Shown here one piece after another: positions 48,958 through 58,176 of a stretch of 64,000 bases of DNA. Both the position numbers and the translations under genes were made by a program. The stretch's first letter is position 1; each line of letters begins with the position of its first letter. Where the stretch lies: contig CAUTQY010000003.1 of NCBI GenBank assembly GCA_963540815.1, positions 81,705 through 145,704 of the forward strand, read 5' to 3'. The stretch is from Scybalousia_A sp963540815. GTDB lineage: Bacteria > Bacteroidota > Bacteroidia > Bacteroidales > P3. The notes below the pieces were generated by a model. The model was not told the origin of the DNA. It saw only the letters and a list, made by a program, of their open reading frames with translations, and ran no database searches.

Positions 48958-50412
48958 ATGAAAAAATTTTTTCTTGTAAATCTGTTATTTTTACTTACAC
49001 CTAATATAATAATAAAGTCTTTTTGGATTTTGGGCATAGATAAGAGTGTTCAAAATGCCCTGCCGAGCGGAGAATACGGACTTTACTTTGCTTTATTGAA
49101 TTTTACTTATATTTTCAATATCATATTGGATTGTGGCATTACCAACTTCAACAATAAAACCATAGCACAAAATACTTTTTTGTTAAAAAAATATTTTGCA
49201 AGAATACTATCTCTAAAACTTGTTTTGTCTTTGGTATATATATGTATTGTATTTGTAGTTGCCATTTGTAGCGGATACAATAGTAGGGTTTTTGGCATGT
49301 TGTTTTGGCTGTCTTTATTTCAAGTATTTACTTATTTGTTGTCGTATTTTAGAAGCAATATTTTGGCACTTTTGCTTTTTAAAACGGATTCCGTTCTGTC
49401 AGTCTTGGATAAGAGTCTTACAATAATATTTTGTTCAATTCTTTTGTGGACAGATTTTTTAAAAACGGATTTCAGAGTAGAGTATTTTGTCTACGCTCAA
49501 GTACTCAGTTTGTTTATCTCTTGTTTAACGGCTTTGTTTATTGTCCTTAGAAAAACGGGATTCATACCTTTGGTTTGGAATACCTCCTTTAATATAGTTA
49601 TTCTAAAATACGGACTGCCTTTTGCCTTGTTAAGTTTGTTGATGGCTTTTTATAATAAGATAGACAGTGTGCTTTTGGAACGATTGCTTAACGACAAAGG
49701 CTTTGCCGCAGGTATTTATGCCGCAGGATTTAGAATGGTAGACTCTGCCAATATGATTTCCTATTTGTTTTCCGTTATCCTCCTACCCTTATTTGCAAAA
49801 CTCATAAAAGAGAAGGCCGATATTAAAGGAATAATAAAAATTTCCTCTCATCTATTGTTGTTTATGAGTATGGGTTTTGCCATTCTTTCTTTTTTGTACG
49901 CTCAAGAAATAATGTCCTTGCTATATAACAAAAACATAACTCAAAGTGCCGATGTTTATGGCATATTATGTTTTTGTTTCATACCCATTTCCGCTACCTA
50001 TATTTTTGGTACACTTCTTACTGCCAACGGCTCTTTGAAATATCTAAACATTGTTGCAGGCTTGGGAATGATTATTAACATAGTATTAAACCTTATTCTA
50101 ATACCTTCTTACAAAGAAAACGGAGCCGCTTTTACCTCTCTTGTAGCACAAACAATAACGGCAGTCTTGCAAATAATAATAGCATTGAGAATATTTCGGA
50201 TAAAATTTAATATTAAATATACTCTGAGACTTTTATCTTTTGCTATCTGTATGTGTATATGTTGCATATTAATACATAATGTAAATCTTTTTTGGATAAA
50301 CAAAATAATAATAAGTGTGGTTGTTTGCACGGGATTGTCTTTTGTGTTCGACATATTCAACATAAAAGAGATAATATCATTTGTAACCCAAACCGTTAAG
50401 GAAGGAAAATAA
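48958..50412 (+). CDS. Polysaccharide biosynthesis (Wzx-like) flippase
   Basis: A 484-residue integral membrane protein with about 12-14 hydrophobic segments in the MOP exporter pattern, including the MFSLFWLSL-type segment at about 100-130, and ALLSLLMAFYNKIDSVLLER and NGSLKYLNIVAGLGMIINIV. Such proteins flip undecaprenyl-linked oligosaccharide across the inner membrane. An in-frame ATG 87 bases upstream would add 29 residues that precede the promoter box, so it is rejected. The glycosyltransferase gene follows after 66 bases. Confidence 0.82.
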   Translation: MKKFFLVNLLFLLTPNIIIKSFWILGIDKSVQNALPSGEYGLYFALLNFTYIFNIILDCGITNFNNKTIAQNTFLLKKYFARILSLKLVLSLVYICIVFVVAICSGYNSRVFGMLFWLSLFQVFTYLLSYFRSNILALLLFKTDSVLSVLDKSLTIIFCSILLWTDFLKTDFRVEYFVYAQVLSLFISCLTALFIVLRKTGFIPLVWNTSFNIVILKYGLPFALLSLLMAFYNKIDSVLLERLLNDKGFAAGIYAAGFRMVDSANMISYLFSVILLPLFAKLIKEKADIKGIIKISSHLLLFMSMGFAILSFLYAQEIMSLLYNKNITQSADVYGILCFCFIPISATYIFGTLLTANGSLKYLNIVAGLGMIINIVLNLILIPSYKENGAAFTSLVAQTITAVLQIIIALRIFRIKFNIKYTLRLLSFAICMCICCILIHNVNLFWINKIIISVVVCTGLSFVFDIFNIKEIISFVTQTVKEGK

Positions 50413-50478
50413 AAAGGAAAAGAAAATATATTTTTCTTTCTTGCGTTTTTTTATGTAATTGCAAAAGAATAATAAATA

Positions 50479-51609
50479 ATGAGAATAGGAGTCAATACGC
50501 GTTTGCTTTTGGATAACAAATTGGAGGGTATAGGTTACTTTACCTTTCAAATACTCAAAAGAATAACAACTTGGCATAAGGATATCGAATTTTATTTTTT
50601 CTTTGACAGACCCTATAGTAAAAAATTTATTTTTAGTAGTAACGTAAAACCCATTGTTATACCCTTACCGACAAGACATCCTTTGCTTTGGAAAATGTAT
50701 TTTGATTGGCTGTTGCCTCTTTATTGCAGAATATATAAAATAGATTTGTTTTTTTCACCCGAAAATTACTTGCCAAAAGTTTACGGTATTCCTACCGTTT
50801 GTACGGTGCACGACCTTAATTTTTTACACGATAATTCTTTTGTCGGTAATACTTTACATCAAAAATATTTTCAAAAATATTTTCCTCTCAATGCAAAAAG
50901 GGCAAATGACATTGCTACCGTTTCCGAGTTTAGCAAACAGGATATAATAAACACATTGGGCGTAGACGAACAAAAAATTACCGTAGTATATGCCGCTGCC
51001 AATGCCTGCCAAAAGGAAATTGAAAATTTTAATACCCAAGAAATTAAAAACAAATATACGGAGAGTGAGGATTATTTTTATTTTGTAGGTGCCATATCAA
51101 AACGAAAAAACCTTGTAGGTATATTTCGGGCTTTTGATATGTTTAAAGAAAATGTTCCCAACAATAAGATAAAACTTGTAATTATAGGTAACAAGAAATG
51201 GTGGCAAGGAGAAATAGAAGAAACCTTCAATAAAATGACCTACAAAAACGATGTCGTTTTTACGGGAAGAATAACAAGTCGGGAAATTTCGGAGATTTCA
51301 CACGGAGCATTGGCATTAGTATTTCCTTCTTTTTGGGAGGGTTTTGGAGTGCCTGTGGTTGAGGCCTTTGAGAATGGTGCAGCGGTCATAACCTCCAATA
51401 CGACCTCTTTGTCGGAGATTGCCTCAGAGGCTGCTTTGACAATAGACCCATATAATTATAAGGATATTGCTAAGGCTATGCAAACCATATACAAAGATAG
51501 AAATTTGCGGCAAACTCTTATAGAAAAAGGTAAAAAGCGAGCCTTGTTTTTTACTTGGGACAAAACAGCACAACAGACATGGAAAATAATGGAGAAATAC
51601 ATAAAATAA
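50479..51609 (+). CDS. Glycosyltransferase family 4 (GT-B)
   Basis: A 376-residue GT-B glycosyltransferase, probably building a surface polysaccharide. The RIGVNTRLLLDNKLEGIGYF opening, TVCTVHDLNFLHDN, the YFVGAISKRKNLVGIFRAFD segment, and VFPSFWEGFGVPVVEAFENG near the C-terminus are typical of GT4. The donor sugar is unknown. Its last 31 bases overlap the start of murF in another frame, so the two are cotranscribed. Confidence 0.88.
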   Translation: MRIGVNTRLLLDNKLEGIGYFTFQILKRITTWHKDIEFYFFFDRPYSKKFIFSSNVKPIVIPLPTRHPLLWKMYFDWLLPLYCRIYKIDLFFSPENYLPKVYGIPTVCTVHDLNFLHDNSFVGNTLHQKYFQKYFPLNAKRANDIATVSEFSKQDIINTLGVDEQKITVVYAAANACQKEIENFNTQEIKNKYTESEDYFYFVGAISKRKNLVGIFRAFDMFKENVPNNKIKLVIIGNKKWWQGEIEETFNKMTYKNDVVFTGRITSREISEISHGALALVFPSFWEGFGVPVVEAFENGAAVITSNTTSLSEIASEAALTIDPYNYKDIAKAMQTIYKDRNLRQTLIEKGKKRALFFTWDKTAQQTWKIMEKYIK

Positions 51610-52898
51610 CGGAAGACTTATTAGATAAGGTTTTCAAAGTTTTCGAAAATTCATTTGACTTGACAACCGACTCTCGCAAAGTAAAAAGAGGAAGTATTTT
51701 TGTTGCTTTAAGGGGAGAGAATTTTAACGGCAATGTATTTGCCACGCAAGCCCTTAAACAAGGTGCAAGTTCGGTAATAATAGACGATAAGGATTATTTT
51801 ATAGATGAAAGAACTATTTTGGTAACGGATAGTCTTATTTTTCTTCAACGGTTTGCAAACTATTACAGAAAAAGTTTTTCCATTCCTTTTTTGGCTATCA
51901 GCGGTACCAACGGCAAAACTACTACAAAGGAACTTATTAATGCCGTATTGGAAAAAAAATATAAAGTTTGCTCCACACAAGGGAATTTAAATAATCAAAT
52001 AGGTGTAGCTCTCACTCTCCTGAGTATAAAAAAAGACTGTCAAGTTGCAATAATAGAAATGGGAGCATCTCACATAGGAGATATTGAAGAGTTGTGCCAA
52101 ATAGCAGAACCGACTTGTTGTTTGCTTACCAATGTGGGAACAGCACATATTGAAGGCTTTGGCTCAAAAGAAGGTGTTTTGCAGGCAAAAACGGAATTGT
52201 ATAAGTATGTAGACGAAAAGAAGGGAAAGATTTTTGTTAATTATGATGATGAAAACCTGAGAAAACAAACCATTTACAATAAAATCACGTATTCTTTGAA
52301 AGATAAGTCCGTAAATGTTTTTGCCGATATTAGAGGAGAAGACAGCGTTTTTGCCTCTATAAGATATAGGGACTCGGAAATACATTCCCAATTAGTGGGA
52401 GAATACAACGCTTATAATATCTTGTCTGCTCTTGCCGTCGGTCTGTTTTTTGAGATTCCTCTATCCAGAATTAAGGAGGCAATAGAAAATTACACCCCTA
52501 CAAATAATCGTTCCCAAATAAACAAAACAAAAAAAAATACTCTTATTTTGGATTGCTACAATGCCAACCCATCTTCTTGCTTACTTGCTTTGGAGACTTT
52601 TGATAGAGTAAAATCAAAAGATAAAAGGGTATTTTTCGGTGCTATGAAAGAATTGGGAGATGTGAGTTGTAAGGAACATTGTGATATTGTCAAAAAACTA
52701 CTTGAAATGTCCTTGCAAGAAATTATACTTGTAGGAGAAGAATACAAGGACTTTGCTTGCCAAGATAAGAAAATAAAATATTTTGATACATCTTTGGAAG
52801 CAAAAGAATATTTGAGAAAAGAAAACGTAAAGGATTCTTTGATACTTATAAAGGGTTCCAGAAGTACAAAAATGGAGATTCTCTTAGATGTTTTATAA
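51579..52898 (+). CDS. murF: UDP-N-acetylmuramoyl-tripeptide-D-alanyl-D-alanine ligase
   Basis: Adds D-Ala-D-Ala to UDP-MurNAc-tripeptide, the last cytoplasmic step of peptidoglycan precursor synthesis. The 439-residue protein has FDLTTDSRKVKRGSIFVAL, the P-loop AISGTNGKTTTKELI, IEMGASHIGDIEELC, and a C-terminal domain with LDCYNANPSS and FGAMKELGD. The start ATG at 51579 lies inside the end of the glycosyltransferase gene; a TTG 24 bases earlier is less likely. anmK overlaps its end by 11 bases. Confidence 0.95.
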   Translation: MENNGEIHKITEDLLDKVFKVFENSFDLTTDSRKVKRGSIFVALRGENFNGNVFATQALKQGASSVIIDDKDYFIDERTILVTDSLIFLQRFANYYRKSFSIPFLAISGTNGKTTTKELINAVLEKKYKVCSTQGNLNNQIGVALTLLSIKKDCQVAIIEMGASHIGDIEELCQIAEPTCCLLTNVGTAHIEGFGSKEGVLQAKTELYKYVDEKKGKIFVNYDDENLRKQTIYNKITYSLKDKSVNVFADIRGEDSVFASIRYRDSEIHSQLVGEYNAYNILSALAVGLFFEIPLSRIKEAIENYTPTNNRSQINKTKKNTLILDCYNANPSSCLLALETFDRVKSKDKRVFFGAMKELGDVSCKEHCDIVKKLLEMSLQEIILVGEEYKDFACQDKKIKYFDTSLEAKEYLRKENVKDSLILIKGSRSTKMEILLDVL

Positions 52899-53937
52899 GG
52901 TTTTGGGAATGATGTCGGGTACGTCTTTGGACGGCTTGGATTTGGCATATTGCGAGTTTGAAATAAAAAACAAGCAATGGAGTTATTCCATAGAAAAAGC
53001 CCAAACAATAGATTATGATAATACTTTAAGAAAAAAGATTTTGGCTTGTGAAAACTCATCAGCAGAGTATCTCTCTTATACGGATTTCTATTTGGGCAAG
53101 TTTTTCGGCAAACAGGCTTTTAAATTTTTGAAAGAAAACAATCTACAAGTGGATTTTGTGGTCTCCCACGGACAAACAATATTTCATCAGCCGGACAAAG
53201 GATATACTACACAAATAGGTAATATAAACAGTTTGTGTGCCGAGGTAAAACAAACCGTTATAGGGGATTTTCGTTCCTTGGATGTTGCCCTCGGCGGTCA
53301 GGGAGCTCCTTTGGTTTCCATAGGAGACAAAATTTTATTCAAAGAGTACGATTCTTGTTTAAACCTTGGGGGCTTTTCCAACATATCTTTTGAGAGTAAT
53401 GGCAAAAGAATAGCCTATGATATATGCCCCGTTAATATGGTACTAAACCATTTGGCAAACAGTGTGGATTTGCCTTTTGACAACAAGGGAATTTTGGCAA
53501 GTCAAGGAAATATTGATTTGAATTTATTAAATAGTTTAAATTCCATACTTTATTACAAAAATGAGGAAAAAAAATCTTTGGGTAAGGAATGGGTAAAAAG
53601 CAATATTTTTCCGATTTTGGAATATTATACTTTGGACGTTAAAGATATATTGGCTACATATACGGAACATATTACCCTACAAATAGCAAAGCACATAAAA
53701 GGTAAATGTTTGCTAAGCGGAGGCGGAGCTTATAATGACTTTTTGGTCAAAAAACTGCAAGAAAAAACAGGCAATAGTATATATCTACCGGACAAACTGA
53801 CCATAGATTTCAAGGAAGCGTTAATTTTTTCTTTTCTTGGAGTGAAAAGATGGAGGAAAGAAATAAATTGTTTGTCTTCCGTTACAGGAGCAAGGCAAGA
53901 TTCTTGTACGGGAAACATAGTTTATTGGATAAAATGA
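52888..53937 (+). CDS. anmK: Anhydro-N-acetylmuramic acid kinase
   Basis: Cleaves the 1,6-anhydro ring of anhydro-MurNAc and phosphorylates it to MurNAc-6-phosphate in cell wall recycling. The 349-residue protein opens with VLGMMSGTSLDGLDLAYCEF, then VDFVVSHGQTIFH, GDFRSLDVALGGQGAPLV, DICPVNMVLN and GKCLLSGGGAYNDFL, all AnmK hallmarks of the ASKHA fold. It overlaps the murF stop by 11 bases and so is cotranscribed. With the NamZ-like muramidase it supports wall recycling here. Confidence 0.95.
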   Translation: MFYKVLGMMSGTSLDGLDLAYCEFEIKNKQWSYSIEKAQTIDYDNTLRKKILACENSSAEYLSYTDFYLGKFFGKQAFKFLKENNLQVDFVVSHGQTIFHQPDKGYTTQIGNINSLCAEVKQTVIGDFRSLDVALGGQGAPLVSIGDKILFKEYDSCLNLGGFSNISFESNGKRIAYDICPVNMVLNHLANSVDLPFDNKGILASQGNIDLNLLNSLNSILYYKNEEKKSLGKEWVKSNIFPILEYYTLDVKDILATYTEHITLQIAKHIKGKCLLSGGGAYNDFLVKKLQEKTGNSIYLPDKLTIDFKEALIFSFLGVKRWRKEINCLSSVTGARQDSCTGNIVYWIK

Positions 53938-53959
53938 TAAATAAAAAGCCATAACGGAT

Positions 53960-54748
53960 TTGACCCTTGCGGCAATAATAATATTGGTTCTTTCCGGCGT
54001 CCTTGTCGGCTTTATCAATACTCTTTCGGCAGGAGGTACCATAGTGAGTATAGCCCTGTATTTGGCTATGGGTATGCCCTCGCAAGGAGCAAATGCAGTG
54101 AACAGAGTAGGAGTGTTGTTGCAAGATGCTTTCGGTTCGGCGTTGTTTCTCAAACAAAAGATTTTCAAAATCAAGGAGGTGTTGCCGTACGCTTTCCCCG
54201 TTATGTTAGGGGCTTTGTTTGGCTCTTTGGTAGCAATAACCATAAGCGAAAAAGTTTTTTCCTATTGCTTGGGTGCTATTCTGCTTGTAATGATAATATT
54301 CCTTTTCATACAAGAAAAACAGGCCAAAAGAGTAGAGAATAAATTAAGCTTAAAAGAGTATGTCATGTACTTTCCTTTGTTTGTCGGTATAGGTTTTTAC
54401 GGAGGGTTTGTACAAGCCGGTACGGGATTTCTTATCATAGCGGCGCTAAGTATGATTTTAGGCTATGATATGATAAAGACGGCAGCAGTCAAACTTTTCA
54501 TAATGTTTTTATATACCATGGTTGCCATTGTTGTTTTTTTTGTCAAAGGTTCTGTGGATATGAATTATTGGGTTTACGGTTTAATACACTCCGTAGGGAT
54601 GATAATAGGAACTTACATAGCCGACAAATATGCCTTAAAGAAAGGGGAAAGTTTTATTCGTATTGTTATAATTGTCGTTATAATTATAACTGCCTTGAAT
54701 TTATTTGGCATTCTCAATTTGCAAAATTTATTCAAACACTTGCTATAA
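53960..54748 (+). CDS. TauE/SafE (TSUP) family membrane exporter
   Basis: A 262-residue inner-membrane protein with eight hydrophobic helices in two repeats: LVGFINTLSAGGTIVSIALYL split over two motifs at the first, and GFYGGFVQAGTGFLIIAALS at the second. TSUP proteins move sulfite, sulfoacetate or other small anions; the substrate is unknown. No ATG fits: the frame opens after a TAA at about 53943 and the first usual start is TTG 53960, with ATA or ACG codons upstream. It lies 22 bases after anmK, so it may share the transcript. Confidence 0.85.
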   Translation: MTLAAIIILVLSGVLVGFINTLSAGGTIVSIALYLAMGMPSQGANAVNRVGVLLQDAFGSALFLKQKIFKIKEVLPYAFPVMLGALFGSLVAITISEKVFSYCLGAILLVMIIFLFIQEKQAKRVENKLSLKEYVMYFPLFVGIGFYGGFVQAGTGFLIIAALSMILGYDMIKTAAVKLFIMFLYTMVAIVVFFVKGSVDMNYWVYGLIHSVGMIIGTYIADKYALKKGESFIRIVIIVVIIITALNLFGILNLQNLFKHLL

Positions 54749-54770
54749 TTGCCAACCTTACAAATAACAA

Positions 54771-54804
54771 AGAGGGAAGCAAACAAAAATGTTTGCCTCC
54801 CTCT
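54771..54804. terminator. Terminator hairpin between the TauE-like gene and tmRNA
   Basis: AGAGGGAAGCAAACA and TGTTTGCCTCCCTCT form a 15-bp stem with one mismatch around AAAA/TTTT. On the minus strand TTGTTATTTG follows, so it terminates tmRNA; it may also serve the plus-strand gene. Confidence 0.85.
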
Positions 54805-54809
54805 AAGAT

Positions 54810-55214
54810 GTGGACCTGCAGGGATTCGAACCCTGGTCCAAACAAGAAACACCCAAGTTTTCTACATGCTTATTTTGTCTTTGATTGTAGGGAAAAGACA
54901 AGCAACAAACAACTTTTTCTTTTCCTTAGTCTTTCAAAAATTCATCAAAGTTTAAAGACCTCCCTTTGACCAAACCTTTTAACCGATGCGCCCCGATAAT
55001 AGAAAACGCAAAAGGTTATATACATTTTCTCGGAGCGTCTTGCTCCAATACCTTGTATCGGATAAAGAGTAATCTACTAAAACTTCGACTACGCAGCAAG
55101 AGCGTAATTATTTTCGCCAATTAATTTTATGTAACTATGGATTATAGTTAGTTGTTACCCCTAACTGCATGCTTGCCTGACCATTTACCTTGCTGTCAAA
55201 ACCAACCCAAGCCC
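54810..55214 (-). ncRNA. ssrA: Transfer-messenger RNA (tmRNA)
   Basis: Rescues stalled ribosomes by tagging nascent proteins. On the minus strand the 5' acceptor GGGCTTG (from 55214) pairs with CAGGTCC near the 3' end (two G-U pairs), the T arm is CAGGG-TTCGAAT-CCCTG, and the 5' part contains TTTTGACAGC and later AAGCATGTAGA, both tmRNA hallmarks. The tag frame at 55089-55118 encodes GENNYALAA followed by TAG (the resume codon may start one codon earlier). Length is 405 bases. The CCA end is not encoded. The one-piece, unpermuted form is normal for the phylum. Confidence 0.96.
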
Positions 55215-55228
55215 ATAATTTTATTTTG

Positions 55229-55236
55229 CAAAATTA
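55229..55236 (-). promoter_or_regulatory. -7 box of tmRNA
   Basis: On the minus strand TAATTTTG matches TAnnTTTG and ends 15 bases before the first base of the mature RNA. Confidence 0.65.
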
Positions 55237-55854
55237 TAAAAATATTTTTATAAAATTACATATCTCACATTATTTTTTATCTTAATACCTCAGAAACGAT
55301 TTGTCATGTCTTTTAGTCCAAACGCGAAAAATAATATGACTTTCTTTCATAACTCTATTTTATGACAATTCTCAAGAAGTACATCCTTACAAACCCTCCG
55401 TTTCCGTCCTTGCTAGCAATTTTGTTACGTGTCAATCTCAAAAATTTCGTCATTGCGAGCGGAAAGTGAAGCAATCCGAGAAAAAATCTATGTGTCTGGA
55501 TTGCCACCACGCCTTACGGCTCGCAATGACGATATATGAGGACTTGTAATGACGACTTTTAACATTCTTTTTTTCTGTTGGATTTTTCTGTGAAGTCTTG
55601 CAAATATATAGGTTTGTTTCCCTATGATTTATTCAATAAAAAAAACTTACTTTACAATAGATATTATTGATAAATGCCTGAATAATTCAATAGAAAGCAC
55701 ATTTGAAAGTATAGTATCAGTCTGTATAATATTTTGATTTCTAATTTATTATATTTATAACACGGTATTTTATTATGTTTTTTCTTTGTCATTTCATTTA
55801 AAATGTTTTTCTTTGCACTCCAAATTATAAACTTTTTAAAAATTTATTAAGATT
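55237..55854. other. Gene-free stretch between tmRNA and acpP
   Basis: About 620 bases with no supported gene. It contains the palindrome at 55448-55531 and several A/T-rich stretches. A promoter for acpP is expected near 55805-55820 (CTTTGCACTCC), but no perfect TAnnTTTG box was found. Confidence 0.55.
55448..55531. repeat. REP-like palindromic repeat, uninterrupted copy
   Basis: The ends CGTCATTGCGAGC (55448-55460) and GCTCGCAATGACG (55519-55531) are perfect inverted copies, with GAAGCAATCC and GGATTGCC segments inside. At 84 bases it is the intact form of the family seen at 2.8, 12.2-12.6 and 22.9-23.2 kb. Confidence 0.88.
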
Positions 55855-56094
55855 ATGTCTGAAGAAATTGCAAAGAAAGTAATAGCTATTGTAGTAGACA
55901 AACTCGGAGTAGAAGAAAATCAAGTAAAACCTGAAGCAAACTTTACTAACGACTTGGGTGCTGATTCTTTGGATACGGTTGAGTTGATAATGGAATTGGA
56001 AAAAGAATTCAATATTTCCATTCCGGATGACCAAGCAGAAAAGATAGCAACAGTTGGTGACGCTATTACTTACATTGAAAACGCAACAAAATAA
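55855..56094 (+). CDS. acpP: Acyl carrier protein
   Basis: Carries growing acyl chains in type II fatty acid synthesis through a phosphopantetheine arm. The 79-residue acidic protein has the carrier motif LGADSLDTVELI with the modified Ser38. The next gene, fabF, begins 15 bases later, matching the common acpP-fabF-rnc order. Length and charge are normal. Confidence 0.98.
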   Translation: MSEEIAKKVIAIVVDKLGVEENQVKPEANFTNDLGADSLDTVELIMELEKEFNISIPDDQAEKIATVGDAITYIENATK

Positions 56095-56109
56095 ATTTCC
56101 TTAACGCTT

Positions 56110-57360
56110 ATGGGAATGAAACGCGTTGTAATTACAGGCTTAGGTGCCCTTACTCCGATAGGCAACTCTCTCAAAGAATATTGGGAGAGCTTGGTTGACG
56201 GAGTAAGTGGTGGAGCGCCTATAACTCATTTTGATGCTTCACAAGCAAGAACAACTTTTGCTTGCGAGGTTAAGAATTTTGATGGCGGACAATATTTTGA
56301 CAGAAAAGAAATAAGAAAATATGACCTTTTTTCTCAATATGGTATAGTTACTGCCGACCAAGCTGTGGCAGATAGCGGTCTTGACATGGAGAAATTAAAC
56401 AAAGAAATGGCAGGCGTTATTTGGTCTTCTGGTATAGGTGGTATTCAAACATTTGAGGACGAAATAACCGATTTTGTTAAGGGAGACGGTAGTTTAAGAT
56501 TTTCTCCGTTTTTTATTCCTAAAATGATTGCTGATATTTGCGCCGGTCATATTTCCATAAAGTACGGTTTGGAAGGGCCGAATTTTGCTACTGTTTCCGC
56601 TTGTGCTTCTTCTGCTCATGCCATAGCACAGGCCTTTTTGTTTGTCAAGTTGGGCAAAGCAAATATGATGATATGTGGAGGTAGCGAAGCTGCTATCACA
56701 CATGCAGGACTCGGAGGTTTTTCTTCCATGAAGGCTATCAGTCAAAGAAATGACGACCCAAAAACTGCTTCGCGTCCTTTTGACAAAGACAGAGACGGTT
56801 TTGTATTGGGAGAAGGTGCAGGTGCCTTGGTTTTGGAAGAATACGAACATGCCAAACAAAGAGGAGCGAGGATTTACGCCGAGATGGTGGGTGCCGGTCT
56901 TACTGCCGATGCATACCATATGACGGCTCCGCACCCTGAGGGCAAATGTACTATGAGAGCCATGCGTTTGGCCGTAGAAGAAGGTGGTTTGAATCTTGAG
57001 GATGTGGCACATATCAACACTCACGGAACTTCTACCCCTTTGGGAGACACAGCAGAGATAAAGGCTATTACCGGTTTGTTCGGAGACCACGCAAGGAATA
57101 TAAACATAAATTCCACAAAGTCTATGACCGGTCACCTATTGGGTGCTGCGGGAGCAATAGAAGCGATAGCAACCGTTTTGGCTATAAAGAACGGCGTTGT
57201 TCCTCCTACCATCAATCACTTTACGGACGATGAACAACTGCCAAAACTTAACTATACTTTTAATCAGCCTCAAGAAAGAAAAATCAAGGCTGCCATAAGT
57301 AATACTTTCGGTTTTGGCGGACATAATGCTTCATTGGTGTTTAAAAAAATTGACGAATAA
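56110..57360 (+). CDS. fabF: Beta-ketoacyl-ACP synthase II
   Basis: Extends acyl-ACP by condensation with malonyl-ACP. The 416-residue thiolase-fold protein has the catalytic Cys in TVSACASSAHAIAQA and the two His in NTHGTSTPLGD and KSMTGHLLGAAGA. The C-terminal SNTFGFGGHNASLVFKK is standard. Either ATG at 56110 or 56116 is possible. It is flanked by acpP and rnc on one transcript. Confidence 0.96.
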   Translation: MGMKRVVITGLGALTPIGNSLKEYWESLVDGVSGGAPITHFDASQARTTFACEVKNFDGGQYFDRKEIRKYDLFSQYGIVTADQAVADSGLDMEKLNKEMAGVIWSSGIGGIQTFEDEITDFVKGDGSLRFSPFFIPKMIADICAGHISIKYGLEGPNFATVSACASSAHAIAQAFLFVKLGKANMMICGGSEAAITHAGLGGFSSMKAISQRNDDPKTASRPFDKDRDGFVLGEGAGALVLEEYEHAKQRGARIYAEMVGAGLTADAYHMTAPHPEGKCTMRAMRLAVEEGGLNLEDVAHINTHGTSTPLGDTAEIKAITGLFGDHARNININSTKSMTGHLLGAAGAIEAIATVLAIKNGVVPPTINHFTDDEQLPKLNYTFNQPQERKIKAAISNTFGFGGHNASLVFKKIDE

Positions 57361-57365
57361 AGTCC

Positions 57366-58094
57366 ATGTTCTTGTTTGCAAAAAATAGAGACGAACAAGA
57401 GAAAGCTATGATAAGATTCTTAAAAAATATTCTTGGGTGTTCTCCCAAGAATATTTTTCTGTATAAAACGGCTTTAATACACAAATCTTGCTCACATATA
57501 GACTCTAAGGGTAACAAAATAAATAACGAACGTTTGGAATATCTGGGAGATACGGTTTTGAGTACTATTGTGGGAGATTATCTTTTTAAGAAATACCCTC
57601 TGCAAGGGGAAGGATTTCTTACCGAGATGCGAGCAAAAATAGTTTCACGCTCTTCCCTTAACTCTTTGGCACGCAAGATAGGACTTGTAGATTTGATAGA
57701 ATACAATAAAACTTTGAATCTTGGCTTTGCCTCCATATACGGTGACGCTTTTGAGGCCTTGACCGGTGCTTTGTATTTGGACAAAGGCTATAAAAAGACT
57801 TACGAAATATTGATAGGTAGAGTATTCACGGTTTATATGGATGTAGCCGAAGTGGAGAAAAAACAGTGGAATTATAAAAGTAAAATAATAGACTGGGCGC
57901 AAAAAAATAAAAAACAAATATCTTTTCAGGTACTTGGCGTTGTGGATGTAGGTTATAGAAAGCAATATAATACTGCCGTGTTTTTGGATAATATTCAACA
58001 AGAAAATGCAATTGATTTTTCAATAAAGGCAGCCGAACAACTTGCCTCGGAAAAGACTTATAAAAAAATGGTGGATCAAGGAATAATTGTTTGA
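57366..58094 (+). CDS. rnc: Ribonuclease III
   Basis: Cuts double-stranded RNA in rRNA and mRNA processing. The 242-residue protein has the signature NNERLEYLGDTVLSTIVGDYLF (shortened here as ERLEYLGDTVLS), Asp and Glu of a second site in YGDAFEALTGALYLDKGY, and a C-terminal double-stranded RNA-binding domain (about 165-242). It follows fabF after 5 bases and ends at a strong hairpin. Confidence 0.95.
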   Translation: MFLFAKNRDEQEKAMIRFLKNILGCSPKNIFLYKTALIHKSCSHIDSKGNKINNERLEYLGDTVLSTIVGDYLFKKYPLQGEGFLTEMRAKIVSRSSLNSLARKIGLVDLIEYNKTLNLGFASIYGDAFEALTGALYLDKGYKKTYEILIGRVFTVYMDVAEVEKKQWNYKSKIIDWAQKNKKQISFQVLGVVDVGYRKQYNTAVFLDNIQQENAIDFSIKAAEQLASEKTYKKMVDQGIIV

Positions 58095-58113
58095 TACCTA
58101 TTTTGTTTTATAG

Positions 58114-58155
58114 ACAAAGGCGTTGAATAATTACTTACTTATTCAACGCCTTTGT
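58114..58155. terminator. Terminator between rnc and the hydrogenase gene
   Basis: ACAAAGGCGTTGAATAA and TTATTCAACGCCTTTGT form a perfect 17-bp stem over an 8-base loop. The arms are symmetrical, so both convergent genes could use it. Confidence 0.85.
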
Positions 58156-58176
58156 GTATCATATAAAAGACAATGT

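Noticed and set aside
54568..54969. Open frame of 133 codons on the plus strand overlapping tmRNA
   Set aside because: It runs through the end of the TauE-like gene, the terminator and tmRNA, all better explained on their own.
55600..55854. Possible small RNA gene before acpP
   Set aside because: The sequence is simple A/T-rich DNA without stable stems or a terminator.
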